DNA from: Cloeon dipterum
Taxonomy: Eukaryota > Arthropoda > Insecta > Ephemeroptera > Baetidae
Assembly: GCF_949628265.1 (NCBI RefSeq)
Contig: NC_088789.1
Location: 9,416,886-9,480,885 of the forward strand
Direction of reading: 5' to 3'
DNA: 64,000 bases
Under the pieces are notes generated by a model that ran no database searches, was not told the origin of the DNA, and saw only the letters and a list, made by a program, of their open reading frames with translations. Shown here piece after piece: positions 29,839 through 42,587 of this stretch (positions within the stretch are counted from its first letter, which is position 1; the number at the start of each line of letters is the position of its first letter). Both the position numbers and the translations under genes were made by a program.

Positions 29839-29898
<60 letters not shown>
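29838..29898. repeat. Compound (TG)n(GA)n microsatellite
   Basis: TG units (29838-29863) run directly into GA units (29863-29898) with no interruption. Confidence 0.95.
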
Positions 29899-29902
<4 letters not shown>

Positions 29903-32308
29903 TAAGCCATCCATATTATCCAAGGGCTGGTGGCACAATATCATCTTCGCAGGCCGCAATCCTCACAAAACACGCGGCAGAATTATTATTGCGTGTTCTC
30001 CTCGGCGAGCTGAGAGAGGCACACCCGCCGCGAAATAAATGTTCTGTACAAACAAGACCCGCGCGTGCGGAATAATTCCAGTGGCCAAGGCAAGAAATGG
30101 CCCCGGGTAGACTTAATTAAATATTGTTTTCCGGCTTGTTGATATTTTTAATTAAATTCGACCCTGCCTGCGTACACGACAGAGTGCTTTGTTTGGCCGG
30201 GAGTGAACGCCGGCGCTTTGTGCCGGCCAACTGCTCGGGGATTAGCCCGGATAATTAAAGTTTCGCGCGCTCATTGTCCTCGGAAGCAGGCCCAGCTATC
30301 TAGCCGCTGTGTGTCAAAATTTTGGCGCAATGTTGTTTTGGCCCGGCCGCAGCGCAAAGAACAAAAAATATAAAGTCTCGTCTTGCTTCACAACAGATCA
30401 AGCACAAAGTGATTCATCAACGCCTCACTCAGTGGCACGATTAGCTGAGCGAGTAACTCTTCATTCTTGACGACGAGGATGAGCAAAAATCAAAGAACGG
30501 TCTCTAGATCATTACGTTTTATTTAAGCAGATTGTACGACATACAATAGTCAAACTCTCTATATATTATGAAACAAATTTACTTTTTTTATCAAGAATCT
30601 GAGGGATATGAAATTGAAAAGGAGAAAATAATTATTAAATGGAAAAAGCTTATTAACATACAAAGATCAAAATTGTAAAATCCCCAAATAGGAAGGTTAT
30701 TTTTATCTTATTATCCGTAGATCGTGAAGTTTCATCTGCTTAAAATAAAATTTTATTCAGATTTAACATCTCAAAATTGTAATTTTCTTGAATTTGATTG
30801 TTAAAAAGAGTTAAAAGTCTAGTCATTTAATTTTAAAAAAATACTTAATATGATCCTAAAAATAAACTAAAACTTAAAAAAAAATCATTTCTAATGTTGA
30901 AAGTCAGTAATGGCTGCCAAAACCCTTATGAACATCACAAAACAATCTCTCGTGAATCTGAGATAAGCGCAAGCTCATTTCCCGAAAGCTGCGTAGGCTA
31001 ACTAAAGCAATGGGACCAAACGAGTAGGGTTTTTGATGTCATGAAAGAGCAAAAGTCGCATCAGCAGTAAAGAAAACAAGAACTTCAACTGCTGTGGCGA
31101 TTATCAGAGCATATTTCAATCGCAGGGCAAATTCGACCTCTGGGAGGCCCGCTGGTCGGTCTGTCCCGAGCAATAAAAGCTGTGCGCTATCGTAAAATGA
31201 CCAGCACCGTATTGTGCGTGTTATCATCGGCATCAGCAGATATTTCTTTCCTCCTGCCCACGGAACAGGGGGAAATAAGGGAAAGGAAGGAACAGCGCAC
31301 CGTGCGCGCCTTTTTTCCGTGGGCGCATGCAATAATAACGCAACTGCTTTCGTGTGGCAGCAACACAGAGGGAAAAACAAAACGCGTGGCGAAAAGACAA
31401 ACGCACAGCACACGCAGGAACACAAGGAAATTGTAATCATCACGTAAAGCCTGCGCCGTAATTTTCCGCTTTTTCTTTATTTGATGGAAACTGCTGCGGG
31501 GGAGTGAGAATTGCATGACAAATAATTCTACGTAAACTGAGCTGTCTCGAAGGTGAAAATGTTCTTTAGACGATTCTTATCAAGAGGGTGTTACCAAGCG
31601 AGGAAACACATACGGCTCCTGTATCGTAGATTGCAATTTAAATCTCTGCACCCCTAGAATCGCTATAAATTATGCTCCAGCTTGACATGAGATACTGAAG
31701 GTTTTGATCCTTATTGAAATACTCATTTTAAAATTTCTCCTGAACATGTGTCCTCTATTTTCGACTTAGTTTTATTAGAATAAGAGACTTAAAATTTGGT
31801 TTGTGTTTGAGATGACTTTTAATAAGTTAAAAAAAGAAAGTAAATGTTTAATTTTTCCTCTTGCTATATATATCAGCTTATCGTTCAACCATACATATGC
31901 CTTACCAGTGCACTAGTTCACTCTTCAAGCATTTTGTTTGTGACCATGCAACTGGTACTAATACTGATGATTTAAATTGATTTTCACATATTCACACATA
32001 TTTAGAATTCCAATATATTGTGCCACTCCAAACCCTTACAAAAAATAATCCAGGCTTCCGAAAAGCTTTCCCCGCTTCATCTAATTTTGCAATTACTAGC
32101 GAGTACGCTGCGTTTGTTTGTTTGTTGTTTCAACAGCTGAAACGAGAGAGGTTTGACATGCTCTGGCGCCAATTAATAACGAGTGCTTTGCAAAGTGTGT
32201 GTGCCAGAGACATTGATTGGACTTTGTGCGATCACACAGGCGATGGAGCGCGCAGCACAAACACAAGATGATGCGGTTAGCAATTAATTTATTACACTCT
32301 ACCAGCGA

Positions 32309-32311
<3 letters not shown>

Positions 32312-32366
<55 letters not shown>
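32312..32366. repeat. (GA)n microsatellite
   Basis: 55 bases of perfect GA units. Confidence 0.95.
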
Positions 32367-32367
<1 letters not shown>

Positions 32368-33661
32368 ATGCGAGACGCCACTCGCACACACAGGCTGGCT
32401 TCTGCCTCTGCTTGCCTATGCTCTCGGTGGCTGCATTTACGCGAGAGTAATAAAGGGTTACACGGTCTTCTACTCAGCTGCGCCACGTAAATACAAACAC
32501 CGCCACTCGACCTAGCCACTGAGATTGGCGCTTAATTGAAATCTGAGCACGACGTTATTGGGTGCCAATGATGGATTAGAATCACAAGATCAACAAAGTA
32601 GCACATTACTAAATTTCACGAGTAGGTGATCACGCGAAATTTTCCCACCTGCTCGTGCTCGAATTTAAACAAATTGAGTCATCTGACAAGATCGAAAGAG
32701 CAATAGCGGCGTCCACTCTCTGGTTGTTACTCAATTCATCCGTCAAGTCAGCGTGACGCACACAAAGGTGCCCATGACTTTCTGTAAAGAGTTAGCAACA
32801 GTTGCGGGAAAGCATGCTGGAAGAAAACTCGAAAACACATACACACGCGAATTTCCAATCAAATGATAAGAGTGCTCATAGTGTGCGTTGTCCAGCAGCC
32901 GAGCCTCGAGAGTCCCTCTCCCACTTTCCAGAGCAACACACAAAAACTGGCCAGGCACCCTTTGTGCCGACTAATCGAGTTTTTGCACCACGCACTCCAC
33001 TCCAGACGACACAACCGCAATTTTTCCACGATTTCCCAGCCGCGCAGTCCGAAATGCCTGATGCTGTTTAATTAAATTCCCCGCCAGATCTCGACGCCGA
33101 ATTTTATGCCGGAGCCTTGTTCGGTTTTACGGCCCTCGCGCCCCGGCTGTTTTTAATCAAATGCCAGTTTAATGACGCAAAAAAAATTGCGAGTCGCCGC
33201 AATTTTGCACAGTAAGCGATGTGTTGGTTGTGCTGTTGCATCACGAAGCGCGACTGAAATGTGTTTTGCGAAAATGAATATTCGCGCCGTGCTTTTTCAT
33301 AATGGATATCAAATATTTTGACAGATTTTATCATTACAAAACAGGGTAATTTCTAACAGATCGAATTAAGATGAAGCTTGGTGTTTTGGTTTTTGTTTGT
33401 TTTGAAATGTATCCGTATCAACTATGACGCTCACACGAATTTTCAATTAAAGAGCTAGACACCCTTTCATGTGAATTGAAGCTGCCACTCTTATGAGAGA
33501 AACGTACAGCACACTTAGTTTTGATCTAAGTCGAGCTCGAGAAACGTCGCAAAAACACAAACACTATGACGATATAAAGCGCGTAATTTAAAATTAGCGA
33601 AGACTGAGCTTTGGCTGCGAAAAAAGTAGGACGCGCGTAAAAAAAAGGACACGGCTACTCA

Positions 33662-33970
33662 CTTTGGGTGCGATTCGCGCGGTCTATTCTTGCGAGCGAG
33701 CGGCCGGGGTCGAGCTGGCGAGTGCGAGAGACGGACCCAGTTGGCTCACGTGCTACGTCGTGCGAGCACCAGAACACACACAGCGAGACTGAGCCGCGCT
33801 CTGAGTGAGTGTGAGCGCCTGCCAAGGGACCGCGCCCTCCCCGACAGCCGGTGGCGGCGCCTGCGCCCCCGCCGCACCCGCTCTCAGCCCCCGAGGCGCC
33901 GAAATTTTTGCTTTTTGACTGACTGTCACTCGCTGGCTCGGTCCTTTTGATTTGCTCCCTGCGCAAAAAT
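33662..33970 (-). promoter_or_regulatory. CpG-rich block: candidate promoter and non-coding first exon
   Basis: This is one of the most GC- and CpG-rich blocks of the window. Both strands are open for 86-103 codons, with low-complexity Arg/Ser/Gly-rich translations resembling no family. On the minus strand an initiator-like TCAGTC lies near 33925 and a good splice donor (CAAA/GTGAGT) falls at 33663/33662. That would fit a 5' UTR exon feeding a long intron toward position 1. The plus strand also has a donor-like GTGAGT near 33804, so orientation is uncertain. A CACGTG E-box lies near 33748. Confidence 0.35.
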
Positions 33971-34420
33971 GTGACAGTCGGAGAACCGTTGGCGAAATGA
34001 ATCCGCGCAGTTCTCGTTTGCTCTTTTTGTGTTTTTTGTTCCAGCCGAGTGAATGCAAAAAGTCACCCTTTCTCCAGTTTGAATTACTATGTTTGGTTGC
34101 AGCCCCTGCATGCACTTGAGGGCTGTGTATTCACTCGCTGTTGGAGCATTGCCTGCAGCTCGAGTCGCTAATGAACGGAGCAGGTGCATCTGAAATCAGT
34201 CGTCTCTCTATTTAGTTTGCGCGAGTGTGCATGCTCGTCAGTTTAAGTTCTCCTCCTTGTCATCTTGCAATTAATTTTGCTTCACTTAATTGTTAATTCA
34301 CTTTGAGTCTGACGAACAAGTTCTAGAAAGACTTCAAAACTTTTGAAAAAGACGTAATGTCATATATTCAAGGCTAAAAAAAATAGGTATGCTTTGAAAC
34401 TACGAACAAAATAATTTTAC

Positions 34421-34560
34421 GAGGTGGCAGAAAGATGAAAACATCGGGCCCAAAAGCTCCTCTGCGGCCACTCGGGCCCCATGTTATCCGCTCAGCGGTG
34501 TTATTGGGACCCAGTGAGCTCATAGCCCACGAGACGTGCTGAGCAGAGGTTAAAAATTTC
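34421..34560 (+). repeat. Dispersed repeat family, copy A
   Basis: It shares an ordered set of blocks with 42446-42587: GATG..ACAT.GGGCCCAA, GCTCCTCTG, GGGCCCCATG, TTATCCGCTC, GACCCA.GTGAGCTCAT, GTGCTGAGCA and GGTTAAAAATTT. It also aligns with copy C (51313-51400) from CTGCGGCC to GGTGTTAT.GGGA. No ORF and no terminal repeats are evident, so this is probably a non-autonomous element of unknown class. Confidence 0.6.
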
Positions 34561-37500
34561 CAATTCTATTTAATTTTAAAGAAGGTTATTTTTTGGGTTC
34601 AGGTGTACTCGAATACAAGAGGCAGAGTGAATAATATAATATGAACAGTAAGTAGAAAGCCATCTCAAAATTAATGATATCCAAGCTTACGTGTAAATTG
34701 GTAGATCGTCTAGACTAATCAGTTTTGAATTGTGTTAATTTTCGTAAGACACTCATCAAAATTGATCAAAATTTTTCGTTTTTGAAAATTAAATTTTTAT
34801 TTAATAACATAGAGCTACTATCCTGGATATAACGTGTAACACTTGGAATATTAATTAAACTCGATGTTTTTTTAACTATTTTCCTGAACGTGTTGGTTTT
34901 ACAGATGATGATATAAATATAATTTTAATAAAATAAAACACATTAATTTAATAAACTCGCGCTATTTACGTAAATTGTAAGTTTTATTTGTTTCGGTGAT
35001 CATTTTAATATCAAACGGTAAACATGACTTTTCTTCAAAACCAAATTAAAATATATACATTTCCATTAAAGAACAAAGCAACAAAGAAGCAATTCACAAT
35101 AATATCGATTTTACAATGGCTACTCCAATATCGGAGTAAAAATAATATCACAAGAAGAACGATTGGCGAAGTTAAGTAAAAGTTTTGTTACTCCTGCTCT
35201 ACTTGATTATATCTAGCAATGATTGCAGTCGATCGTTTTCAACAACCAGCAATTTTCCCGATTTCCTGCAGCTATTTACTGCGCGGCGTTGGATTTTGTT
35301 TTATAAGTGATGCCTCAGTGGCCAAAACACCTTGTAGTAAAGCAGGAAAACGTGTAATATATTTTCCTCTCTCTGTATACATTTGTTTAGTTGTTCACAA
35401 ACAGGAACATAACAAATTGTAACAACTTTTAGCAGCCTATTTTTTCTAGCTCATATGGAAGTTTCTATAGTAAAACCCATCTTTACGAATATCTCCGCCA
35501 AATGGTTATTCTATATTTTCTGCTTTATTTTTTTCAAATTTATCAAATTTCAACTATTTTGCTAAAAACGGGTAGGTCTCGTGCAAGGTGAAAGCATTGA
35601 CTATTGGTCATCCGCTAATTCATGATGACGAGCAAACGAAGTGTCACGCCGTCAGGCAAATTTATACGTAGCCATCAACATCAATTTGTCACTGCGCGTG
35701 TTTACTTTGGGTTCAGCCGGTGAGAGAGAAAGAGCGGCCTGCGCGCATAAAGAGAATTATTGAAGAGCTTGTCAAAAGCATCGGCCTATTGGTTGATTTG
35801 CGACTGCTGGCTGAGCTCTCATCAAAACACGTGCTTTTTAATGGAATCAGAAATAGTGAGGCGCGAGCAGCGTGTCAGGATCAAATTATCAATTTGCATA
35901 CATCGGCGAATACTACGCACATACGCGCGTGGAAGTCGACACACAGGGCATCACGCACATGCACACTGTCAGCTCTTCAATCGCACTCTTATTAGCATGA
36001 GAGAGCCATGCGCTCTATCCAATTTTCCCACGTCTGCACACGTTTTTGATTTGAAAATATGAGTTTTCCAGACAAAATCGGCTCCAACGTGTGTGCGTTC
36101 TGTTCTGAATAGTGACTGCGGTGAGATTTTTGCGAGGTATATCTCATTCAAGAAATCTGCCAGAAAATGTTAACATGTCAACATCCATTAAATTTCCCAT
36201 AAAATTCCACTTGAAGTATTCAAATTTTTCCTTGCCACCTCAAAAATGTTGTCATCCTGAGCAAATTTGTTGTCAATCCCCTTTGCCTATTATCTGAGGG
36301 AGGGCTTTTTATATGTAGATCATAGAAAACTTTTTAATACAAACCTTATTTTAACTATTATTCATTTTTCTAATGAAATATGTTAGCTAGTTGTGATGGC
36401 TAAACTCGTAAGGAATTTTATATATATTATTTATTTTATACTCTTGACGATATTTGAAGCCTCAGGTTATTAAAAAGTCAAAGGATTCAGCTAATTTGCA
36501 TGAGAGCATATTATAATGTTTGATTAGAGTGCAACATGCGAATTTCTCATATATCAAGATGTAAGCGACTCACACGAAAGCTAAAAGAAATTCCAAGAGG
36601 AATATGAATGGAAAATCGATGAACTGTTCGCACCTTTTCATCATGTGAGATTTTCTTCCAACAGGACGTTTCAATCGTTTCCTTTGACACGAATAGAAGC
36701 CCTTCAGTAATCATTTTTCCTTTAACTGCTGACAAAATTGATACCACAAATATTTCCGCTCAGTTAGAAAGGCGACTTGAATCCGATAAAAATAAGTAAG
36801 GAGAAGCTAAAATAATTGCAATAATGACTAGGAAAATATATTAACTGTTTATGGGGCACATGCTATAAATGGCTTGAATTTTGTGACAAAAACAAAAACT
36901 GTGGAAAATTCTCACGGATTTTTTTTCGTGAAAACTGCATTTTCACCCCTCTGTCTTTCTCCGCCTGGACGAATTCAGATAACTAGAATAAATAGATTGC
37001 GCGTCAGACATAGCAGGGCTTTTTACACATTACACGCTGTAAGCTGACATGGCATGCATGGGTTTCCCTTGTCGCGAGAGTTAAAAGGTTTATCAAAAAG
37101 CATGCCGCGCGAATGGGGCCCAATTAAATTCGGATCCCCACGCCGCAATCTTGGCGTCGCCCCCGCGCGAAATTCACACATCTGCATATTTATTTTTTAT
37201 CCCCCCGAAGCAGCCGCCAAGCAAACACAATAATCCTGCTGAAGCTGCGGCGCCAACTTTTCCATTTTAATATGTGTTCGACTGGTGGCCTGTGCTGCGT
37301 TCGTGCAAGGCGCAAATCTGCCGTCGTTGTAGCCTCCGTGTGGCGTACAGGAGGCAAGAGGGTGCATCGCAATGCAAGTTGGCTGAATGCATAAGCTAAA
37401 TATGGTAATCAGTGTGTGCACTTGACAAACGGCGCACCGCAATAAAGAAAAAGCCTCCTTCCTTTCTCTCTCTCGCCACCTTTTTGCGCTGCTCAGGAAA

Positions 37501-38940
37501 CAAAATGCTTGCAGCACCCTCAGTTGATTTCATTCCGGCGTCGTGAAATAAGAAACAAGGAGATTCACAATGCGCTCGACTTTTACCTTTGTTAACGTAG
37601 AAGTTAAATAAATAGCCCATGTAACAAATTAAATTTTATTGAGACGACACGCAGCGTAGAACGTATTTGTTTACTGCTCCATTTTTAACTGAAAAATTGA
37701 CTCTCTTCAAACCATGCAAAAGGCATTTGAAAAAAATTAATCACGGTGGTTGTATTGTAGAATACCACAAAAATATAGGGCTTTTGTTTCCTCTTGCAAT
37801 ATTTGATTTACTATTATGCTTGAATTTTATATGTTTCTTGCATTTTCTGCACTTGAGAATGGTGAATCATCCGTGTTGGATTTGTATAAAGAATTTTAAT
37901 TATATATGATTTTCCCTCCGTTCCATTGGAAAGTATTGGTGGAAAGAACACTATTCGGACTAATTTGTCTTCTTGTTTAGTGAAAAATGACAATCGTTTC
38001 GATTTCTATGAGCAATAAATGTCACAACCTGATTTTAAAATACGCTAACAATACCATTGTTAGATCCCATGAGGATGTTTACTGCCTCAGCTCCATTTCT
38101 CAACACCGAAGAATTAAAAATTTTTCCTAAAAATATTGATACAAGAGTTTCCATGTGTATGGGTAAAAATGTGTTTCTTTTTAACACAATTATTTTTGGT
38201 CTATATATAACTCTAAAAATATGTGACAAAAACTTATTGTAGAACATGGTATGTATTGTGCCTACTAACTCAAAACGTTGTAACAACCAGTGTAGTTTGC
38301 AAACTCTAATTCTAAAGCGTATTATATTAATTGAATAATGTCACTCTATTTGTCGTCAAACAAAGAGGTATTTCGAAACTATTTCCCACCGAGCTGAGCA
38401 GAGCACATGTGCGAGTAACTGAGCGATTCCGATATTTACAGGAATATGCACATTAAATGCATGCACGCGGGCAAAACTCCCTCTGGAGCTTGTGCACAGA
38501 ATACACACAACATGAAATGCACTCAGATTTCTAGATAGTAATGCAGTTCACAATTATTGCACAAGCAAGTCTCTCGTGCGGCGGCAGATTGTAGCTTATC
38601 GCGTGGATATTGTTTAGGCAGGCAGGGAGCAAAGCTAATAGCAATTCTGGTCAGCATGTGCGCATACCCAGTTATGATTGCGTTTTGCTCAGTGCATGCT
38701 GATTGTGACACATGACGACGATAATTACTAGAGAGGGCGTTGGGAGCCAGAGTCACGTATCAATCGGTGCCCGGCGTCGTGTCTGTCTCTCTCCAGCTGC
38801 TTTAATTGTCGGCTGACAACATTGCGGTAATCATATGATAATTTATATAGAGCTCACGTGTGTTCTCTCTAGTGAAACTTTATGAAGCGTGCGCATCTCG
38901 CCGTGCTCTCTGGCATTCAGTCTCTTGCGTTGAATTCTCG

Positions 38941-38963
38941 CTGTCTGTCTGTCTGTCTGTCTG
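38941..38963. repeat. (CTGT)n tetranucleotide repeat
   Basis: Five to six CTGT units. Confidence 0.9.
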
Positions 38964-41900
38964 GTAGGCAGGGCCGGCTGCAGCGGATTCTGCGAAAATT
39001 GGTGTCTGCCCTGGCGTGAACGAGCCGCCGCGCTATAATAACATACACATGCATTCGCTGTGCAGACAAGCAGATTATGCTGATTATTTGCACTTGCATC
39101 CCAGGCGGAAATATTTGTCTTTAATCGCGGTTGAATTCAATCTGTCTCTATTGTGCTATAATTCCGTACAACGCTGCAAAAGTTTCGACAGCTGTGAATA
39201 AACAGTTTCAAATCAAACATAGCACAGAGAAACTTATAATATTTGAAAAATGAAATTACCATTTTCGTATCAATATCTGTCAAAATAATAGCGATCTGTG
39301 TTGAAGTTATAATAAACGAGAATGATTGTATTTCTAAAATCTATTTCCATTGAGGACATTCAAAAGACAATAAAATTTGCTTGTGAAGCATTGGCTTTCA
39401 AAAAATCACAATATAATTTTTTTATTTCCTTTGCCACCGCGGCCAACAGGATATTCAATCTATTCGTCGATATAAATGAATTTTTCATCAGCAGGCGAGT
39501 GTTCCTGTGCAGCAGCTGTGAAAGCTACGAGCCGTGCGCGAACGCTTTTAATTATCAGCAGCTCGGCTTATGCACGAAACAATTCAGTGGCAGCACAGCT
39601 TTTGCAAACAGACAAAATGCAGCATGCATGATAAAGTGCGCTTGGATGTTTGTTCTAACGAAAGCAACTAGGGCATGAATTATTCCTATTATACATAACA
39701 ACATTCGTAGAACTATAAAAACATGCATTTATGAACCTGCACGAGAATCTGAATCGCGCACTCCACCGGGCTTAGGCGGTTGCAGCCAATCATAAGTTAT
39801 CAGTTTATTTTGTGCCGATAAGCAGCTCAATTTGCGCTGCTAACCACACGGTGTTGATGCAAAAAGAGAAAAGGAACATTGTGTGGCACTTTCATTATTA
39901 CTCTTATCTCAACACGGTCGTTTCGAAAGAGTGCAACAGCTGTAAATTTGTCATTTAGCTCCGCGTTCCGCTCACGCTTTTTGTGTACGTGGAACTCAAA
40001 TTATGCATATCGGCTGTTTCTAAAAGCATGACAAATCCCAGCTTCACATTGACACAAAATTTCAATTAGATCGTTCCGTAGCAGTAGATTTGACACAAAA
40101 GTGCAAATGGATTGTTTGATGAAATTTAGCTGCGGTAGAGCAGCGAGCAAATGCGATTCTTTACGGTCAAATGGATGAAATAATGAATTAACAAAGGGGG
40201 TTGAATTTAATTCAAATACACGACTGCTTCCGCCTTAATTTGAACGATTTTTGTGACAGCTGTGATGAAACATTGATAAATTGAGGAAACTAAATAAAAA
40301 ACATTATATACAAATTTTTATGATTTAAAAATCCCTGAGTCTGCTGAGAGATGGAAAAGCAAATCGATAATGATTTTTTTTAGATCTAAATTTCAGAAGA
40401 AATTAACAAAAATTAAAAAACATTTCGTGACTTAATTTAGTCCAATGCTAAGACACTATCAAAATGAAAAAGAGCGCACAGTTTCGTAAAGTAATTTGCT
40501 CTCACCTCGCTGATTTATTCGTGCATCAAATAAAGCGATCAGCCGTTTTCTCGGTGGGTGTTGAGAGATGAGGGGCGAAAATGTGAGACAGTTCCGCTGG
40601 CAAATTGCTGGACTGAGCGAACATTTCGTCGCGTATTGGATTTGCAGCGTCAACGGAGCCGATTTTTTATTATGAACGCTGTGTTGCAGCTTCAGACATA
40701 AGGAAGAAAAAGGCCAACTTATTGTTTGGCTGAAAGATGAAAGTGCCTGCGTAGTTTGTTCTGTCACTGCCGCTATTTCCTGCTTTTCTCGTGTTGCGAG
40801 CGGAAAAAACGCTGCATGCCAGACGCAAGAAATCAAACTTCATACATACATGGGCGGAGAGAGTTATGGCGAGCAATTTTTTCTATTTGGCTGCGTCGGT
40901 TTTTGGAGTGATACCAATTTTTCCAATTCTAAGCACACTGTTTCATAAACTCAAGGGAAGAAAAATTATTTTTTCATGAAGACGTTTTAACGAGCAAAAA
41001 ATTTAAACTTTTTAAGTAACTAAATTAGCTTTAAAAAAAGGCAAATGTTAAAAAATTCTGGATTGTATATTCCATTAATAAATTGCTAGCCCTTTGAAGC
41101 TATGAATTAATCAACATCCTTCACACTCTTGTGGATAGTTGAAAATAAAATTAAATAACGTTTTCCCTCGCATCAGATTTACTTGGTATAGAGTAGCAAA
41201 ATTCAAATTTTGAAGTCTGCCAGCCCGTTCTTTGCATCAATTACAAGATTAAAGGTTTTCATATCAAAATATTTACACGCCCGATTTGCCACACAAGACC
41301 TGACTCTCCAGTCAAAGCCCACTATGGCGCCCTTCCATCCGTGAAACACTCACTTTCCAACGTCGGGAACTGCCCTCGGAGGATTCGCGCACGTTTGCAG
41401 CCGACGCAGCGTCTTTTAATAGAAATAATAAAACGGTCGAGCACTGACCAGCCCGGTAGCTTTCCTGCTCACGTTTATTCTCCCGGCTTTTGCACCGAAA
41501 TGCGCCGTGAAAAAGGAAAAGCGCGTATCTTATTTTCATTTCGCGAAATCTTTTCCGAGCGGCTGCATTACTGGCATGTTTGTTATTGCGCGCGCGGCCC
41601 CAAGATGACGCGGCGGGAATGTCTTTGAACTTCTTTTCTGCCCGCATCCGCGTGTGCCCTCTGTGGAATAACATTTTTCCCTAATATTTTCTCCTTATAT
41701 GTCTTGATTAAGGAGCTGTTCAAAGGGGGCACTCCTCGATTGTTTGCTCTCACTGCGGAACAACGGGGGAGCAAGAGTGGATGGGCAGGTCTTGTGGTTA
41801 TGCTCTCAGCCAACGCTATAGGCTGTTCAGTGCTTTGCACCTTTGAGCCCCGGAGTAATTATACAACCTTCATCTTTCTTGCTGGAACGATGGCATAATG

Positions 41901-42445
41901 CTCTTTCATTTCAATTTATTTCTTCAATGACATGTCAAATTACATTTTAAAAAAAATAATGTTGATGTAAAAAGTATCACATAATGTAGAAAAGGCATTA
42001 TTTGTAAAGTTATTGATCAAGTCTCTGAAACTCATGGCCCGCTGAGATAATAACAAAAATTCCTACTAACAAGACCACTCGCCACACTAAATGCTTTTGG
42101 TTGCTATGCCACAGTACTTTGTTTAGGAAACACCAGCAAAAATTAAATCTTGCCTTAATGAAAGGTTTATTGATTTAAAACTGTAACGAAAAACCAGCTC
42201 GTTGGCTCGCATTTTTAAGGAATTCTCAGGAGCATCAATGCGATAGGAGATATTTGAGCATTTCGGGGATTTAATACTGGCTGCCTAGTCAGAGATAACA
42301 AAAGGTGGTTAATTTAGTGACTCAAAATGCTCAAATAGTTCAGTGGGCTGGGAGGCGCACCGGCGCTGACTCGCCACTTGCTGGTTTTCGCACCTTTCCA
42401 GCGCCTTGGGGGACAAACATCTGGCATTTAAATAAAATACCTCAG

Positions 42446-42587
42446 TGTGGCGAGGCGAAAAGATGGCCACATTGGGCCCAAGCTCCTCTGTGCTTGGGCC
42501 CCATGCTATATTATCCGCTCGGTGGTGACATTTGGACCCAAGTGAGCTCATATTCCAAGAAGTGCTGAGCATGAGGTAAAAATTTTG
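42446..42587 (+). repeat. Dispersed repeat family, copy B
   Basis: Same block order and orientation as copy A. Its core is a perfect inverted repeat: GGGCCCAAGC (42474-42483), 8 bases, then GCTTGGGCCC (42492-42501). Overlapping 87-codon ORFs run on both strands through the element but resemble nothing and are not shared with the other copies. Upstream, AGTGGGCTGGG (42342-42352) also occurs at copy C, so the element may extend left to about 42340. Confidence 0.6.

Larger units (their letters stand above)
22500..33660. other. Non-coding region, western desert part 3
   Basis: Same alternation: valleys near 23460-24180, 24700-25170, 25800-26300, 27850-28390, 29050-29340, 30480-30910, 31560-32010 and 33330-33500; richer blocks near 22500-23400, 25200-25780, 26360-27270, 29350-30450, 31020-31520 and 32030-33320. 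A 166-codon plus ORF at 26790-27290 has no recognisable domain and no splice or codon support. If the block at 33.7 kb is a minus-strand first exon, this could be its first intron. Confidence 0.55.

Noticed and set aside
30113..30155. Imperfect TTAATTAA inverted repeat
   Set aside because: Two-base mismatch in arm length and AT-only content; such pairs are expected by chance in this composition.
37126..37136. Eleven-base match to the core of miR-10 on the minus strand
   Set aside because: The seed does not match and the flanks do not fold into a precursor hairpin; likely coincidence.
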